A stretch of DNA of 64,000 bases, from NCBI RefSeq assembly GCF_918698085.1, contig NZ_CAKKLP010000016.1:50191-114190 (forward strand), read 5' to 3'. The position numbers and the translations under genes are program-made. Under the pieces are notes generated by a model that ran no database searches, was not told where the DNA came from, and worked only from the letters and a program-made list of their open reading frames with translations. This document shows, one piece after another, positions 26,142 to 35,223 of this stretch. Numbering within the stretch: position 1 is the stretch's first letter; every line of letters starts with the position of its first letter. The stretch comes from Chryseobacterium sp. Bi04 (GTDB lineage Bacteria > Bacteroidota > Bacteroidia > Flavobacteriales > Weeksellaceae).

Positions 26142-27755
26142 TTATTTCTTAATAGCCTTTACGGTAGATTGTGTACCATCTTTAAAATAAAGGGTAACAA
26201 AATACAGTCCGGATTTCAGCATACTTAAATTAAGCTCTTTTACAGGACCTTCAATGGTATTTACTATTCTTCCCGCCGTATCTCCGATCGTTACGGATTT
26301 TACATTCCTGGTATCTGATATGTACAAGATATCGTTAAAAGGATTGGGATGAACAGCTGTTTTCTTTACAATCCCTTTCACTTCAGAGGTGCTCAGCTGC
26401 ATATTTTTATTGGCAGAAAATGCAAAAATGTTTGGAATGCCTGAGCCTCCACTTTTTGTAACAGTAACACTTTGCACAGGTTTAGATTGGTTTGCTACAT
26501 TAATATTTAATGCAGACTGATACAATCTAGGATCACTGGTACTTTCCTCCAAATTATCATTATTTCTGTTAATCCTTCCAATTCCCTGAATGGCATAACC
26601 AGAACCTCCATACCAATCAGAAAGACTAATATTAGAAAATACCTGAGTCGTATTATCTGTAAAGGTTACTGTTGCATTTATGGTAGATCCTCCACTGCCA
26701 CTGGTAGAAAGCATGTACAAATTAAGAGCTGCCGTTGGTGTGGTAAATACAAGCGTTCCGCTATCTCCGTTATTGGCCAGCCTTAATGAGTTATCAGAGC
26801 TTAAATCTGCCAGCTGATAACTAAGACCGGGTGTTCCGGCAACAGCCGAATTGATAATACCGTCAGAAGGAATACCATAAGTAATTGGTGTACTGGAAGA
26901 TGTTAATAGGAAATCATTTGCTACAAAAGCATAGGATACCCCGTCCACATCCATGGTAGTGGAACCCATAGAGGGCCCGGTTCCATTAGCAATTACGTCA
27001 GCTGTGTATCCGGATTGAACAGACAATGGCTGAAAATTTTGAGGAATTATAATAGATGCAGAAAATGCAAAAATGTTTGGAATGCCTGAGCCTCCACTTT
27101 TTTCAACTGTAACACTTTGTATAAGTTTAGATTGATTAATGGCATCAATATTTAATGCAGACTGATACAATCTAGGACCACTAAAACTTGCTTCTAAATT
27201 ATCATTACTTCTATTAATCCTTCCAATTCCCTGAATGGCATAATTAGAACCTCCATACCAATCAGAAAGACTAATATCAGAAAATACCTGGGTCGTATTA
27301 TCTGTAAAGGTTACTGTTGCATTTACGGTAGATGCTCCACTACCACTTGTAGAAAGCATATACAACTTAAGAGCTGCCGTTGGTGTAGTAAATACAAGCG
27401 TTCCGGTATCTCCGTTATTGGTTAGCCTTAATGAATTATCAGAGCTTAAGTCTCCCAGCTGATAACTAAGACCAGACGTTCCGGAAACAGCTGAATTGAT
27501 AATACCGTCAGAAGGAATCCCATAAGTAAGCGGTGTACTGGAAGAGGTTAATTGAAAGTCTCTTGCTACAAGAGCATAGTCTGCTCCATCCACATCCATA
27601 GTAGTGGAACCCATAGAAGGTCCAGCTCCATTAGCAATTACGTCAGCCGTGTACCCAGACTGAATAGGCATGGTCTGAAAATTTTGAGCAATCATAGTTG
27701 ACGCTGAAAAAAGAGCAAAAACAGACATTGTTTTTAAAAATAATTTTGTTTTCAT
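26142..27755 (-). CDS. secreted protein with two tandem copies of a shared module and T9SS sorting domain
   Basis: 537 residues. Signal peptide ending STMIAQ. Two tandem copies (about 24-235 and 237-450) of the same beta-rich module seen in the upstream gene, each beginning NFQ(T/P)(M/L)(P/S)(I/V)QSGYTADVIANG and ending SGGSGIPNIFAFSA. They are followed directly by a T9SS type A C-terminal domain almost identical to that of the neighbour (GLYFVTLYFKDGTQSTVK). It lacks the fibronectin and jelly-roll parts. The function of the module is unknown to me. The two genes and their 3' hairpins clearly arose by duplication. Confidence 0.85.
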   Translation of the reverse strand: MKTKLFLKTMSVFALFSASTMIAQNFQTMPIQSGYTADVIANGAGPSMGSTTMDVDGADYALVARDFQLTSSSTPLTYGIPSDGIINSAVSGTSGLSYQLGDLSSDNSLRLTNNGDTGTLVFTTPTAALKLYMLSTSGSGASTVNATVTFTDNTTQVFSDISLSDWYGGSNYAIQGIGRINRSNDNLEASFSGPRLYQSALNIDAINQSKLIQSVTVEKSGGSGIPNIFAFSASIIIPQNFQPLSVQSGYTADVIANGTGPSMGSTTMDVDGVSYAFVANDFLLTSSSTPITYGIPSDGIINSAVAGTPGLSYQLADLSSDNSLRLANNGDSGTLVFTTPTAALNLYMLSTSGSGGSTINATVTFTDNTTQVFSNISLSDWYGGSGYAIQGIGRINRNNDNLEESTSDPRLYQSALNINVANQSKPVQSVTVTKSGGSGIPNIFAFSANKNMQLSTSEVKGIVKKTAVHPNPFNDILYISDTRNVKSVTIGDTAGRIVNTIEGPVKELNLSMLKSGLYFVTLYFKDGTQSTVKAIKK

Positions 27756-27972
27756 ATTTATTAATATTTATCCAATAAAATTACAAAAAAAACAACTTTA
27801 ATTGTAATTACATGTTATTTCAATAAAAAAACTATTACAATTAAAAAACATAACAATAAAAACAAAATACCTCTAAATAATTCTATAAAACGAGAGATAT
27901 CAAAAAACTATAAATCAATCTATTCTTCAAATACAATTTATTTATAGATTTTATTATTGGGAAATTAAATCT

Positions 27973-27980
27973 TATTTTTG
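27973..27980 (+). promoter_or_regulatory. -7 box of the aminotransferase gene
   Basis: TATTTTTG fits the consensus 20 bases before the ATG; only a weak TTTA is found at the -33 distance. Confidence 0.4.
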
Positions 27981-28000
27981 CCATACAAATTTTTTAAACA

Positions 28001-29206
28001 ATGCCGAATATTTCAAACAGAGCACTGCACATGCCGCCATCGCCGGTAAGAAAACTAGTTCCTTTCGCATTACAAGCAAAACAAAAAGGGATAAAAGTAT
28101 ACCACCTTAATATCGGGCAGCCTGATATTGAAACTCCGGAAACAGCTTTAAATGCTTTAAAAAATATTGATTTAAAAGTATTGGAATATGCCCTTTCTGA
28201 AGGTAATATAGAATACAGAAAAGCCCTTACTGAATATTATCATTCATTAGGTTTTGCTGATTTGACACCGGACAACTTCATTGTTACCAACGGAGGATCT
28301 GAAGCCCTTAATTTTGCCATTTCTACATTATGTGATGATGGTGATGAGGTTATTATTCCTGAGCCTTATTATGCAAACTACAATGGTTTTACCAGTACAT
28401 TTAATGTCAATGTAGTAGCAGTTCCTTCTACTATTGATACAGGTTTTGCCCTGCCTCCAATAGAAGAGTTTGAGAAAAAAATCACAGAAAAAACAAGAGC
28501 TATTGTCATCTGTAATCCTGGTAACCCAACGGGATACCTGTATACCCGTGAAGAGTTGCAAAAACTTGCAGAAATTGCTTTAAAATATGATATCGTAATC
28601 ATCTCTGACGAGGTGTACAGAGAATATGTATATGATGGGAAGCAGCAAATTTCAATGCTTGATTTCCCTGAATTGAGCGAAAACTGCATCATTATAGACT
28701 CGGAATCCAAACGTTATTCTATGTGTGGCGTAAGAATAGGATGTATGCTTACCCGTTCTTCAAAAATCCGTAATGCAGCAATGCTTTTTGCCCAGGCAAG
28801 ATTAAGCCCTGTTCTTTTGGGACAGATTGCAGCAACTGCCGCACACCAGAACGATGGCGCTTACATTAGAGCTGTAAGAGAAGAATACACCCACAGAAGA
28901 AATGTATTGGTAGACCTGTTAAATGCTATCCCAGGGGTAATCTGCCCTAAACCGAGAGGGGCATTCTACTGTGTTGCCGAGCTTCCGGTAGATGATACAG
29001 AAAAATTTGCACAATGGTTACTGGAAAAATATTCACTGAATAAGGAAACCATTATGGTAGCTCCTGCCGGTGGATTCTACAGCAATCCGGAATTAGGTAA
29101 AAAACAGGTAAGAATTGCCTACGTTCTTAAAGAAGAAGATTTGAGAAAAAGTGCTGAAATCCTTAAAGAAGCTTTAAAAAAGTACAGAGAAGAATTTAGC
29201 CTATAA
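28001..29206 (+). CDS. PLP-dependent class I/II aminotransferase (aspartate aminotransferase family)
   Basis: 401 residues. Fold-type I features in order: N-terminal PPSPVRKLVPFA, LNIGQPDIETP, VTNGGSEAL, NPGNPTGYLY, ISDEVYREYVYDG, and the Schiff-base lysine Lys237 in SESKRYSMCGVRIG. It would transfer amino groups between an amino acid such as aspartate and 2-oxoglutarate in the cytoplasm. The precise substrate cannot be read from the motifs. The next gene starts 9 bases downstream, so the transcript probably continues into murB. Confidence 0.92.
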   Translation: MPNISNRALHMPPSPVRKLVPFALQAKQKGIKVYHLNIGQPDIETPETALNALKNIDLKVLEYALSEGNIEYRKALTEYYHSLGFADLTPDNFIVTNGGSEALNFAISTLCDDGDEVIIPEPYYANYNGFTSTFNVNVVAVPSTIDTGFALPPIEEFEKKITEKTRAIVICNPGNPTGYLYTREELQKLAEIALKYDIVIISDEVYREYVYDGKQQISMLDFPELSENCIIIDSESKRYSMCGVRIGCMLTRSSKIRNAAMLFAQARLSPVLLGQIAATAAHQNDGAYIRAVREEYTHRRNVLVDLLNAIPGVICPKPRGAFYCVAELPVDDTEKFAQWLLEKYSLNKETIMVAPAGGFYSNPELGKKQVRIAYVLKEEDLRKSAEILKEALKKYREEFSL

Positions 29207-29214
29207 ATTATAAT

Positions 29215-29700
29215 ATGATGCCGACAACAAAAAATATATATCTGAAAATACTGTTTTCGATCTTTTTGCTGTCGGCATTTTTTTTCTGTGACAAAAAGGA
29301 ATCGGTACAAACAGTCCCTAAGGACCCCTATGAAATCACGTCTATCAGCATTTCCAATATTGGGGGAAGTCTCGGCTACTACAGGATTATAAAAGTCACC
29401 AAAGATTCCATCACTGCGGAAAAAGGAACAACTTCCACTCAAAATCACAAGAAATGGCATTCTGCTATCAATGCCGATACCTGGAAACAGCTTACCTCAT
29501 CCATTCATATGGTGGATCTTGATCATATAAAAAGTTCTCCAAGCCAACAATCTGTAGACGGTATAGATGAAACTTTCCAAATCCGTACTCCTAAAAAGTC
29601 ACATATTTATGTAAACGCTTATGTTGATACTGTACATTACAATCAATTTCAACAGCTTAAAGAACAAATAGACTACATTCTGCCAAAAGAATACAAATAA
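29215..29700 (+). CDS. hypothetical envelope protein
   Basis: 161 residues. A hydrophobic N-terminus ending LSAFFFCDKKES looks like a signal peptide, possibly a lipoprotein with an atypical lipobox (Cys at about 26). The mature part has alternating strands, ITSISISNIGGSLGYYRIIK and FQIRTPKKSHIYVNAY, similar in outline to small Bacteroidota lipoproteins with one beta domain, but I do not recognise the family. It sits between the aminotransferase and murB with gaps of 8 and 4 bases, so it is part of that operon. A second ATG at 29218 is an equal start. Confidence 0.7.
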   Translation: MMPTTKNIYLKILFSIFLLSAFFFCDKKESVQTVPKDPYEITSISISNIGGSLGYYRIIKVTKDSITAEKGTTSTQNHKKWHSAINADTWKQLTSSIHMVDLDHIKSSPSQQSVDGIDETFQIRTPKKSHIYVNAYVDTVHYNQFQQLKEQIDYILPKEYK

Positions 29701-29704
29701 AAAC

Positions 29705-30718
29705 ATGCAAGAAAATTTTTCCTTACAGCCTTATAACACATTTGGAGTTGACGCCAATGCTAAATACTTTACTGAAGTCAGTAATATCGAGGAATTAAAA
29801 GAAGCACTCAGCTATTCAAAATCTCAGTCCCTTCCTCTTCTTTTTTTGGGCGGCGGAAGTAATATTTTATTGACTAAGGATTTTGACGGCCTTGCTGTTA
29901 AGCTTAATTTAAAAGGAATATCCGAAGAAAACTTTAGTGATCGTGAAATACTTGTCACAGCCAAAGCTGGTGAAAACTGGCATGAGTTTGTGATGTATTG
30001 CTTACATAAAAATTATGGCGGACTGGAAAACCTGTCTTTAATCCCCGGAAATGTAGGCACTTCTCCCATGCAGAATATCGGGGCTTACGGAACTGAAATT
30101 AAAGATGTTTTTGTCAGCTGTAAAGTATTGGATCTGGAAGACCTTGAAGTGAAGACATTCAACCTGGAACAGTGCAGATTCGGATACAGGGATTCTATTT
30201 TTAAGCAGGAAGGAAAAGGCAGATATGTCATTCTGGAAGTCACTTTTAAGCTGACTCAAAAAGAACATCATGTAAAAACAGAATACGGTGCTATTCAATC
30301 TGAACTGAAACATCTGGGTATTGAAAACCCTAGTATTCAGGATGTATCTAAAGCCGTGATCAATATCAGACAAAGCAAGCTGCCGGATCCTAAAGAAATC
30401 GGGAATGCCGGAAGTTTTTTCAAAAACCCTACAATTCCTTTGGTTCAGTTTGAAGATTTACAACAGAAATTTAAAAATATTCAGGGATATGCTAACGGAA
30501 ATAGGGTAAAGGTTCCTGCCGGATGGCTGATTGAACAATGTGGGTGGAAAGGAAAACAGATCGGAAATGTAGCCTCACACAAGCTGCAATCATTAGTGAT
30601 CATCAATGCAACCGGAAAGGCAAGCGGCAAGGAAATTTTTGATTTCTCTACTGAAATTATAAACTCCGTGAAAGAAAAATTTGGAATAGAGCTTGAACGC
30701 GAAGTGAACATTATATAA
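29705..30718 (+). CDS. murB: UDP-N-acetylmuramate dehydrogenase
   Basis: 337 residues, close to the E. coli (type I) length. It reduces UDP-GlcNAc-enolpyruvate to UDP-MurNAc with NADPH and FAD, the step after MurA. FAD-binding LFLGGGSNILLT, the substrate segment IPGNVGTSPMQNIGAYG, and the catalytic region GNAGSFFKNP with its Ser are all present; the C-terminus has PAGWLIEQCGWKG. Last gene of the aminotransferase operon, followed by a terminator-like hairpin. Confidence 0.96.
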   Translation: MQENFSLQPYNTFGVDANAKYFTEVSNIEELKEALSYSKSQSLPLLFLGGGSNILLTKDFDGLAVKLNLKGISEENFSDREILVTAKAGENWHEFVMYCLHKNYGGLENLSLIPGNVGTSPMQNIGAYGTEIKDVFVSCKVLDLEDLEVKTFNLEQCRFGYRDSIFKQEGKGRYVILEVTFKLTQKEHHVKTEYGAIQSELKHLGIENPSIQDVSKAVINIRQSKLPDPKEIGNAGSFFKNPTIPLVQFEDLQQKFKNIQGYANGNRVKVPAGWLIEQCGWKGKQIGNVASHKLQSLVIINATGKASGKEIFDFSTEIINSVKEKFGIELEREVNII

Positions 30719-30727
30719 TAAATACAA

Positions 30728-30755
30728 GGGCTGCTTCAATAGTGAAACAGCCTTT
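30728..30755 (+). terminator. terminator of murB
   Basis: GGCTG-C-TTC / GAA-A-CAGCC stem with a 6-base loop just past the stop; the T-run is weak. Confidence 0.55.
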
Positions 30756-30883
30756 AACTTTACAGTTTTGTCAGTCTACAATTTTGTATTATTGGTAATC
30801 GCAAAAACAATGGCAATTATCCTATAATAGTTCATACCCATTTTCCATAAAATCATTATTTTAGCTGAAAATAAAGGCACAAT

Positions 30884-31687
30884 ATGAAAATAGCGATTCT
30901 GGGAGCCGGAAATATGGGGCTATCTTTTTCAAAATCTTTTTTGAAGTACGAACTGATCAAACCTGAACACCTTCATCTGATCATCCGAAATCCATCTAAA
31001 GTTAATAAAATAGCCGAGGACTTTCCCAAGTCTGTCATTTCAACTTTCAGCGAGGTTAAAGAACTGGATGCGGACCTGGTTATTATCGCTGTGAAACCCC
31101 AGGATTTCCAGCTTGTTGCTCAAAATATCCAGTTTACATTAAAGGAAAACCAGATGGTTTTATCCATTATGGCTGGAATCAATATCGATAAAATCCAAAA
31201 ATCACTTAATCATTCACTTGTGGTAAGGGCAATGCCTAACTCTCCTACTCTTTTAGGTATGGGAATTACCGGTTATACTGCTGCAGACGGAATTTCTTTC
31301 AGTCAGTTAATCAATATTGAAAGACTGCTCAACAGCACCGGGCGCTCTGTCTACCTGGAAAACGAAGATCTTTTGGATGGTGTTACCGCATTATCAGGAA
31401 GTGGACCCGCTTACTTCTACTATATCATTGATGCCATGATTAAAGCAGGAATTGAGATGGGAATTGAAGAAAACCTGTCCAAGCTTTTTGTAAAACAAAC
31501 AATGCTGGGTGCTTACCATCTGATCAACAATTCTGAAAAAAGCCTTGAAGAGCTGATTAAAGATGTGGCATCCAAAGGCGGAACTACGGAAGCTGCCTTA
31601 AAGACATTTGAAGAGAACAGCTTTAAAGATATTTTAAAACAGGGAATTCTGAATGCTGAAAAGCGTGCTAAAGAACTCAACAATTAA
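30884..31687 (+). CDS. proC: pyrroline-5-carboxylate reductase
   Basis: 267 residues. The N-terminal Rossmann motif ILGAGNMGLSFSKSF binds NADPH; IIAVKPQD and VVRAMPNSP are conserved, and the C-terminal signature DGVTALSGSGPAYFYYIIDA is complete. It makes proline from pyrroline-5-carboxylate. The stop region overlaps the convergent vanZ-like gene by 11 bases. Confidence 0.95.
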   Translation: MKIAILGAGNMGLSFSKSFLKYELIKPEHLHLIIRNPSKVNKIAEDFPKSVISTFSEVKELDADLVIIAVKPQDFQLVAQNIQFTLKENQMVLSIMAGINIDKIQKSLNHSLVVRAMPNSPTLLGMGITGYTAADGISFSQLINIERLLNSTGRSVYLENEDLLDGVTALSGSGPAYFYYIIDAMIKAGIEMGIEENLSKLFVKQTMLGAYHLINNSEKSLEELIKDVASKGGTTEAALKTFEENSFKDILKQGILNAEKRAKELNN

Positions 31688-32090
31688 ACTTTTTTTCTAA
31701 AAATACTCTGATCTGCCAGCCCAAATACACCCCGAAAGTATTCAGGAGGATATCGTCTACCTCAAATATCCCCATTCTTGTAAAGTATTGGAGTGCTTCT
31801 ACAATTACAATAGCTGAAATGAAAGTGATACACAATGTTTTCAGATCTTTAAGCCCTGGAAAAATCCAGCCCAGAAAACCAAAAGGAACAAACATAACAA
31901 TATTCCCTAATACAATAATCACAATATCTCTCCACTCATCTGTAGTCTGAATAAATTTGATTGTAGAAAAAATAGGTTCTACAGTAATCAGGTTATCTTC
32001 ATACTGATATCTGCCCATCCCCAAAAACATCAGGTAAAGCAAAAATAAGGTATAGGGAATAATTACAATTTTGTATACTTTCTTTAACAT
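31677..32090 (-). CDS. VanZ family membrane protein
   Basis: 137 residues with four predicted membrane segments. The central IVIIVLGNIVMFVPFGFLG and the later ALQYFTRMGIFEVDDILLNT are the usual VanZ-like signature, where Asp and Asn in the last loop are conserved. The role of stand-alone VanZ proteins is unknown; the teicoplanin link of the original VanZ should not be assumed. The 3' end overlaps proC. Confidence 0.85.
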   Translation of the reverse strand: MLKKVYKIVIIPYTLFLLYLMFLGMGRYQYEDNLITVEPIFSTIKFIQTTDEWRDIVIIVLGNIVMFVPFGFLGWIFPGLKDLKTLCITFISAIVIVEALQYFTRMGIFEVDDILLNTFGVYLGWQIRVFLEKKFNC

Positions 32091-32120
32091 CAGGTGCTAA
32101 GATATTCATTTCAAAAACAT

Positions 32121-32128
32121 TAAATTTG
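32121..32128 (+). promoter_or_regulatory. -7 box of lnt
   Basis: TAAATTTG fits the consensus 17 bases before the lnt ATG; no -33 TTTG at the right spacing. Confidence 0.4.
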
Positions 32129-32145
32129 TATATTAAAATAAATTA

Positions 32146-33780
32146 ATGAAATACGTTTTACTTACACTTATTTCAGCAATGCTGCTGTCGGTTTCATGGC
32201 CTACTTATGGAGTTCCTTTTTTTATATTCTTTGCCCTTGTTCCTCTACTGATGATGGAACATGGAATTTCAAAATTCTCCAGCTATACAAGAAAAAGCTG
32301 GATGGTTTTCGGACTTTCCTATCTGTGTTTTATCATTTGGAACATCGTCACTACAGGATGGCTTTATGGCTCTAAAAATCCGGATGGAAGCCATTCCATG
32401 ATGGCAGTGGTATTCCCAGTTTTGGTCAATTCACTTTTATATTCTTTGGTTTTCCAATGTTATCACTGGTACAAAAATGCTCAGGGAACTTATTGGGGCT
32501 TAGGATTTTTGATCGCCATCTGGATGAGTTTTGAAAAATTTCATCTGGGTTGGGAACTGACATGGCCCTGGCTGAATTTAGGAAATGTATTTTCTGAATA
32601 TCCTAAGCTTATCCAATGGTATGATACCCTGGGAGCTACGGGAGGAAGTTTCTGGATCTTACTGATCAACGTTTTAATTTTCTATACCCTGAGAACCTGG
32701 GAAGCCGGAAGAAAGAGAAAAGATCTGATTAAAAACTCTTCCATTGTAGTAGCGTTAATTGCCGTTCCCATGATTATTTCATTAATCAGGTACAACAGCT
32801 TTAATGAGAAACCATCGGGACAGGTAAACGTACTGATGCTTCAGCCCGATCTTGATCCATACATGGAAAAATACTCAAAAGACAGCCTTACCATTGAAAA
32901 TGACTTGCTAACGCTGGCTGAAAATAATGCAAAAGGAAAAATTGATTATTTCATGGCACCGGAAACAGCCATTCCGGGTAGAGGTTCAATTTCTGAAACC
33001 GGCTTTGAGAAGAGCTTACTTTTAAACAATATCAAAGAGTTTTTAGCAAAACATCCCGGATCTGTTTTTGCTACAGGAATTTCTTCTCACCGTTTTTATT
33101 TTGATCCGCAAAATATCCCTCAAGAAGCTTACCAGATCAATTCAGGAGTTTGGGTAACGAGTTACAATACAGCCATTCAGTTAGCTCCCAATCAGAAAAC
33201 ACAGGTTTATCACAAAGGGAAACTTGTTCCGGGAGTTGAAATCTTCCCCTATATGGGTGTTCTTAAGCCTCTATTAGGAGATGCCATGCTCAATCTGGGA
33301 GGCACAGTGGCTTCTTTAAGCACAGATAAAGAAAGGCTAGCTTTTTCGAACTCTTACAATAAAGGTAAAATAGCGCCTATCATCTGCTATGAAAGCATTT
33401 ATGGTGAATTTGTTACCGATTATGTAAAAAAAGGAGCCAATTTTCTAGGTATCATAACTAATGATTCCTGGTGGGGAGTTTCTGAAGGACACAAACAACT
33501 TTTATCTTACGCCAGATTAAGGGCTATTGAAACAAGAAGGGAAATTGCCCGTGCTGCCAATAGTGGAATTTCCGCACATATCGATGCGAAAGGAGAAGTG
33601 GTAGCTGATACTTTTTATGGTGATCAGACTACTTTATTTGCCAAAGTAAATCTTTATGATACGATGACTTTCTATACCAGAGCTGGAGATCTTCTTTCAA
33701 GGTTTTCAATATTTGCCTTAGGATTTTTATTGTTTTATTTTCTGATTGAATGGTTCAAAAGAAAAACAAAGAAAGCTTAA
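32146..33780 (+). CDS. lnt: apolipoprotein N-acyltransferase
   Basis: 544 residues. Membrane segments fill residues 1-215, followed by a periplasmic nitrilase-like domain with the catalytic triad in place: Glu273 in MAPETAIPG, Lys357 in YHKGKLVPG and Cys414 in PIICYESIYG; a final membrane helix ends the protein. It adds the third acyl chain to the N-terminal Cys of lipoproteins, of which this window encodes several. ITNDSWWGVSEGHKQ after the nucleophile is also characteristic. Confidence 0.93.
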   Translation: MKYVLLTLISAMLLSVSWPTYGVPFFIFFALVPLLMMEHGISKFSSYTRKSWMVFGLSYLCFIIWNIVTTGWLYGSKNPDGSHSMMAVVFPVLVNSLLYSLVFQCYHWYKNAQGTYWGLGFLIAIWMSFEKFHLGWELTWPWLNLGNVFSEYPKLIQWYDTLGATGGSFWILLINVLIFYTLRTWEAGRKRKDLIKNSSIVVALIAVPMIISLIRYNSFNEKPSGQVNVLMLQPDLDPYMEKYSKDSLTIENDLLTLAENNAKGKIDYFMAPETAIPGRGSISETGFEKSLLLNNIKEFLAKHPGSVFATGISSHRFYFDPQNIPQEAYQINSGVWVTSYNTAIQLAPNQKTQVYHKGKLVPGVEIFPYMGVLKPLLGDAMLNLGGTVASLSTDKERLAFSNSYNKGKIAPIICYESIYGEFVTDYVKKGANFLGIITNDSWWGVSEGHKQLLSYARLRAIETRREIARAANSGISAHIDAKGEVVADTFYGDQTTLFAKVNLYDTMTFYTRAGDLLSRFSIFALGFLLFYFLIEWFKRKTKKA

Positions 33781-33819
33781 TTTTTATAGAATGAGTGAAT
33801 GTATTAGAGCATAGGAAAA

Positions 33820-35040
33820 ATGAAGAAAAAAATATTCAGATATAGATATTTTATAATTTTTCTATTGTATTTTATAGTAGTATCCTATCTAAGCAAAAAT
33901 GCCACACTCGTATTTGAGTGGAAAGTCATCATGCAAAATTTTGCGGATTACCATGACTATTATTATCTGGGTAAGCCTTCTGCCTATATGCCTCCCTTAT
34001 ATCCTTATTATTTACTTTTGATACAAAGTATTTTTAAGATTCCGCAATGGATAATGATATCCTGTATTTTACAATCTGTTATTTTATTTTTTTCAGTCTT
34101 ATCGCTTGTTCAAAGTTTTAAAGAAAATGATAAGAATAAAAATAATTACTTTATTGCTTTTGTATGTATAATTTTCTTTCCGCCTATTCTTCTTGGCAGT
34201 ACAAAAATTAGTTCTTTTGCGCTTACAATCTCTATATTCAATGTTTTTTTTGCTTTACTATTGAAATTATCAAAAAAAATCACCCACAAAAATTTAGTGC
34301 TGATTTCAATTGTATCCATACTGGGATTATATATCCGGTATGAATTTTTATTCTTAATGATTCTCTCAGCATTTGTGCTCATATTGTATAAAAGAATAAA
34401 GTATTACAGCCTCCTGCTTCTGTTGGCATTCATATTCATCGCCTACCTCCCCTGGTGTATAAGAAATTATGAAAAAATAGGAACTTTTCATTACTCAACT
34501 TCTTTAAGTTATAATTTTGCAAAAGGAAATCATGAAAAATATGATATATTTTCAAGTGACAATTTCCCCTATGATCCGTCAAAAAAAATAATATTAACGG
34601 ATGAGTATCTCCGAACTCATTACGAAAACGAAAAACAAATAGATACCTATCTCAATCAACTCAACAAGAATTTTATTTCAACACATCCTAAATTGTTTAT
34701 TGAAAATAGTTTAAAGAAAATCGGAATTAATTTTTTAAACTATTATCCGGGGAACTATAACTTCTCAGGTAATACAGTGCCCTATTTATACAGTATTAGC
34801 TTATTAGTTTTTAATCTGCTGTTAATTTATATATTATTTCAAAAGTCAAGATCAGGATTTACATTTCAAGCAGCATTTCTTGGGATATTATTTATATTTT
34901 ATCTGTTATTTTATTCTATAGCCCCTTTACCAAGATATTTCTTACTCTATTTCCCTCTATTCTTTCTCTTTGTATTTCAATATTTCAGCTGTAAAATACA
35001 ATCAGTGCTGTTGAAAGCAAATAATGGAAATTATTTCTAA
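33820..35040 (+). CDS. GT-C type glycosyltransferase-like membrane protein
   Basis: 406 residues, strongly hydrophobic with about ten membrane segments. The first periplasmic loop contains YHDYYYLGKPSAYMPPLYPY, with Asp/Tyr-rich residues and the P-L-Y-P pattern of GT39/ArnT-like enzymes, and LPWCIRNYEKIGTFHYSTS around residue 210 matches the conserved RNY-x-x-x-G segment. Such proteins transfer sugars from polyprenyl phosphates; donor and acceptor are unknown. The region looks more AT-rich than its neighbours. Confidence 0.65.
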   Translation: MKKKIFRYRYFIIFLLYFIVVSYLSKNATLVFEWKVIMQNFADYHDYYYLGKPSAYMPPLYPYYLLLIQSIFKIPQWIMISCILQSVILFFSVLSLVQSFKENDKNKNNYFIAFVCIIFFPPILLGSTKISSFALTISIFNVFFALLLKLSKKITHKNLVLISIVSILGLYIRYEFLFLMILSAFVLILYKRIKYYSLLLLLAFIFIAYLPWCIRNYEKIGTFHYSTSLSYNFAKGNHEKYDIFSSDNFPYDPSKKIILTDEYLRTHYENEKQIDTYLNQLNKNFISTHPKLFIENSLKKIGINFLNYYPGNYNFSGNTVPYLYSISLLVFNLLLIYILFQKSRSGFTFQAAFLGILFIFYLLFYSIAPLPRYFLLYFPLFFLFVFQYFSCKIQSVLLKANNGNYF

Positions 35041-35166
35041 TAGTTACCCATTTTAATAACAAAGCAAAGTATCATCTTCAACACAAGCATCCACTTAATT
35101 TGTATGATATGCAAAGTCATATCTTCTCGTTGATGTTACAGATCATTCAGAAATTTTAAATAAAAA

Positions 35167-35198
35167 GAGAAAAGCCAGCTGGACGTCTGGCTTTTCTC
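35167..35198. terminator. bidirectional terminator
   Basis: GAGAAAAGCCAG / CTGGCTTTTCTC stem with an 8-base loop between two convergent genes. Confidence 0.75.
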
Positions 35199-35223
35199 AT
35201 TGATAGAAGATAGAATGATTCAA

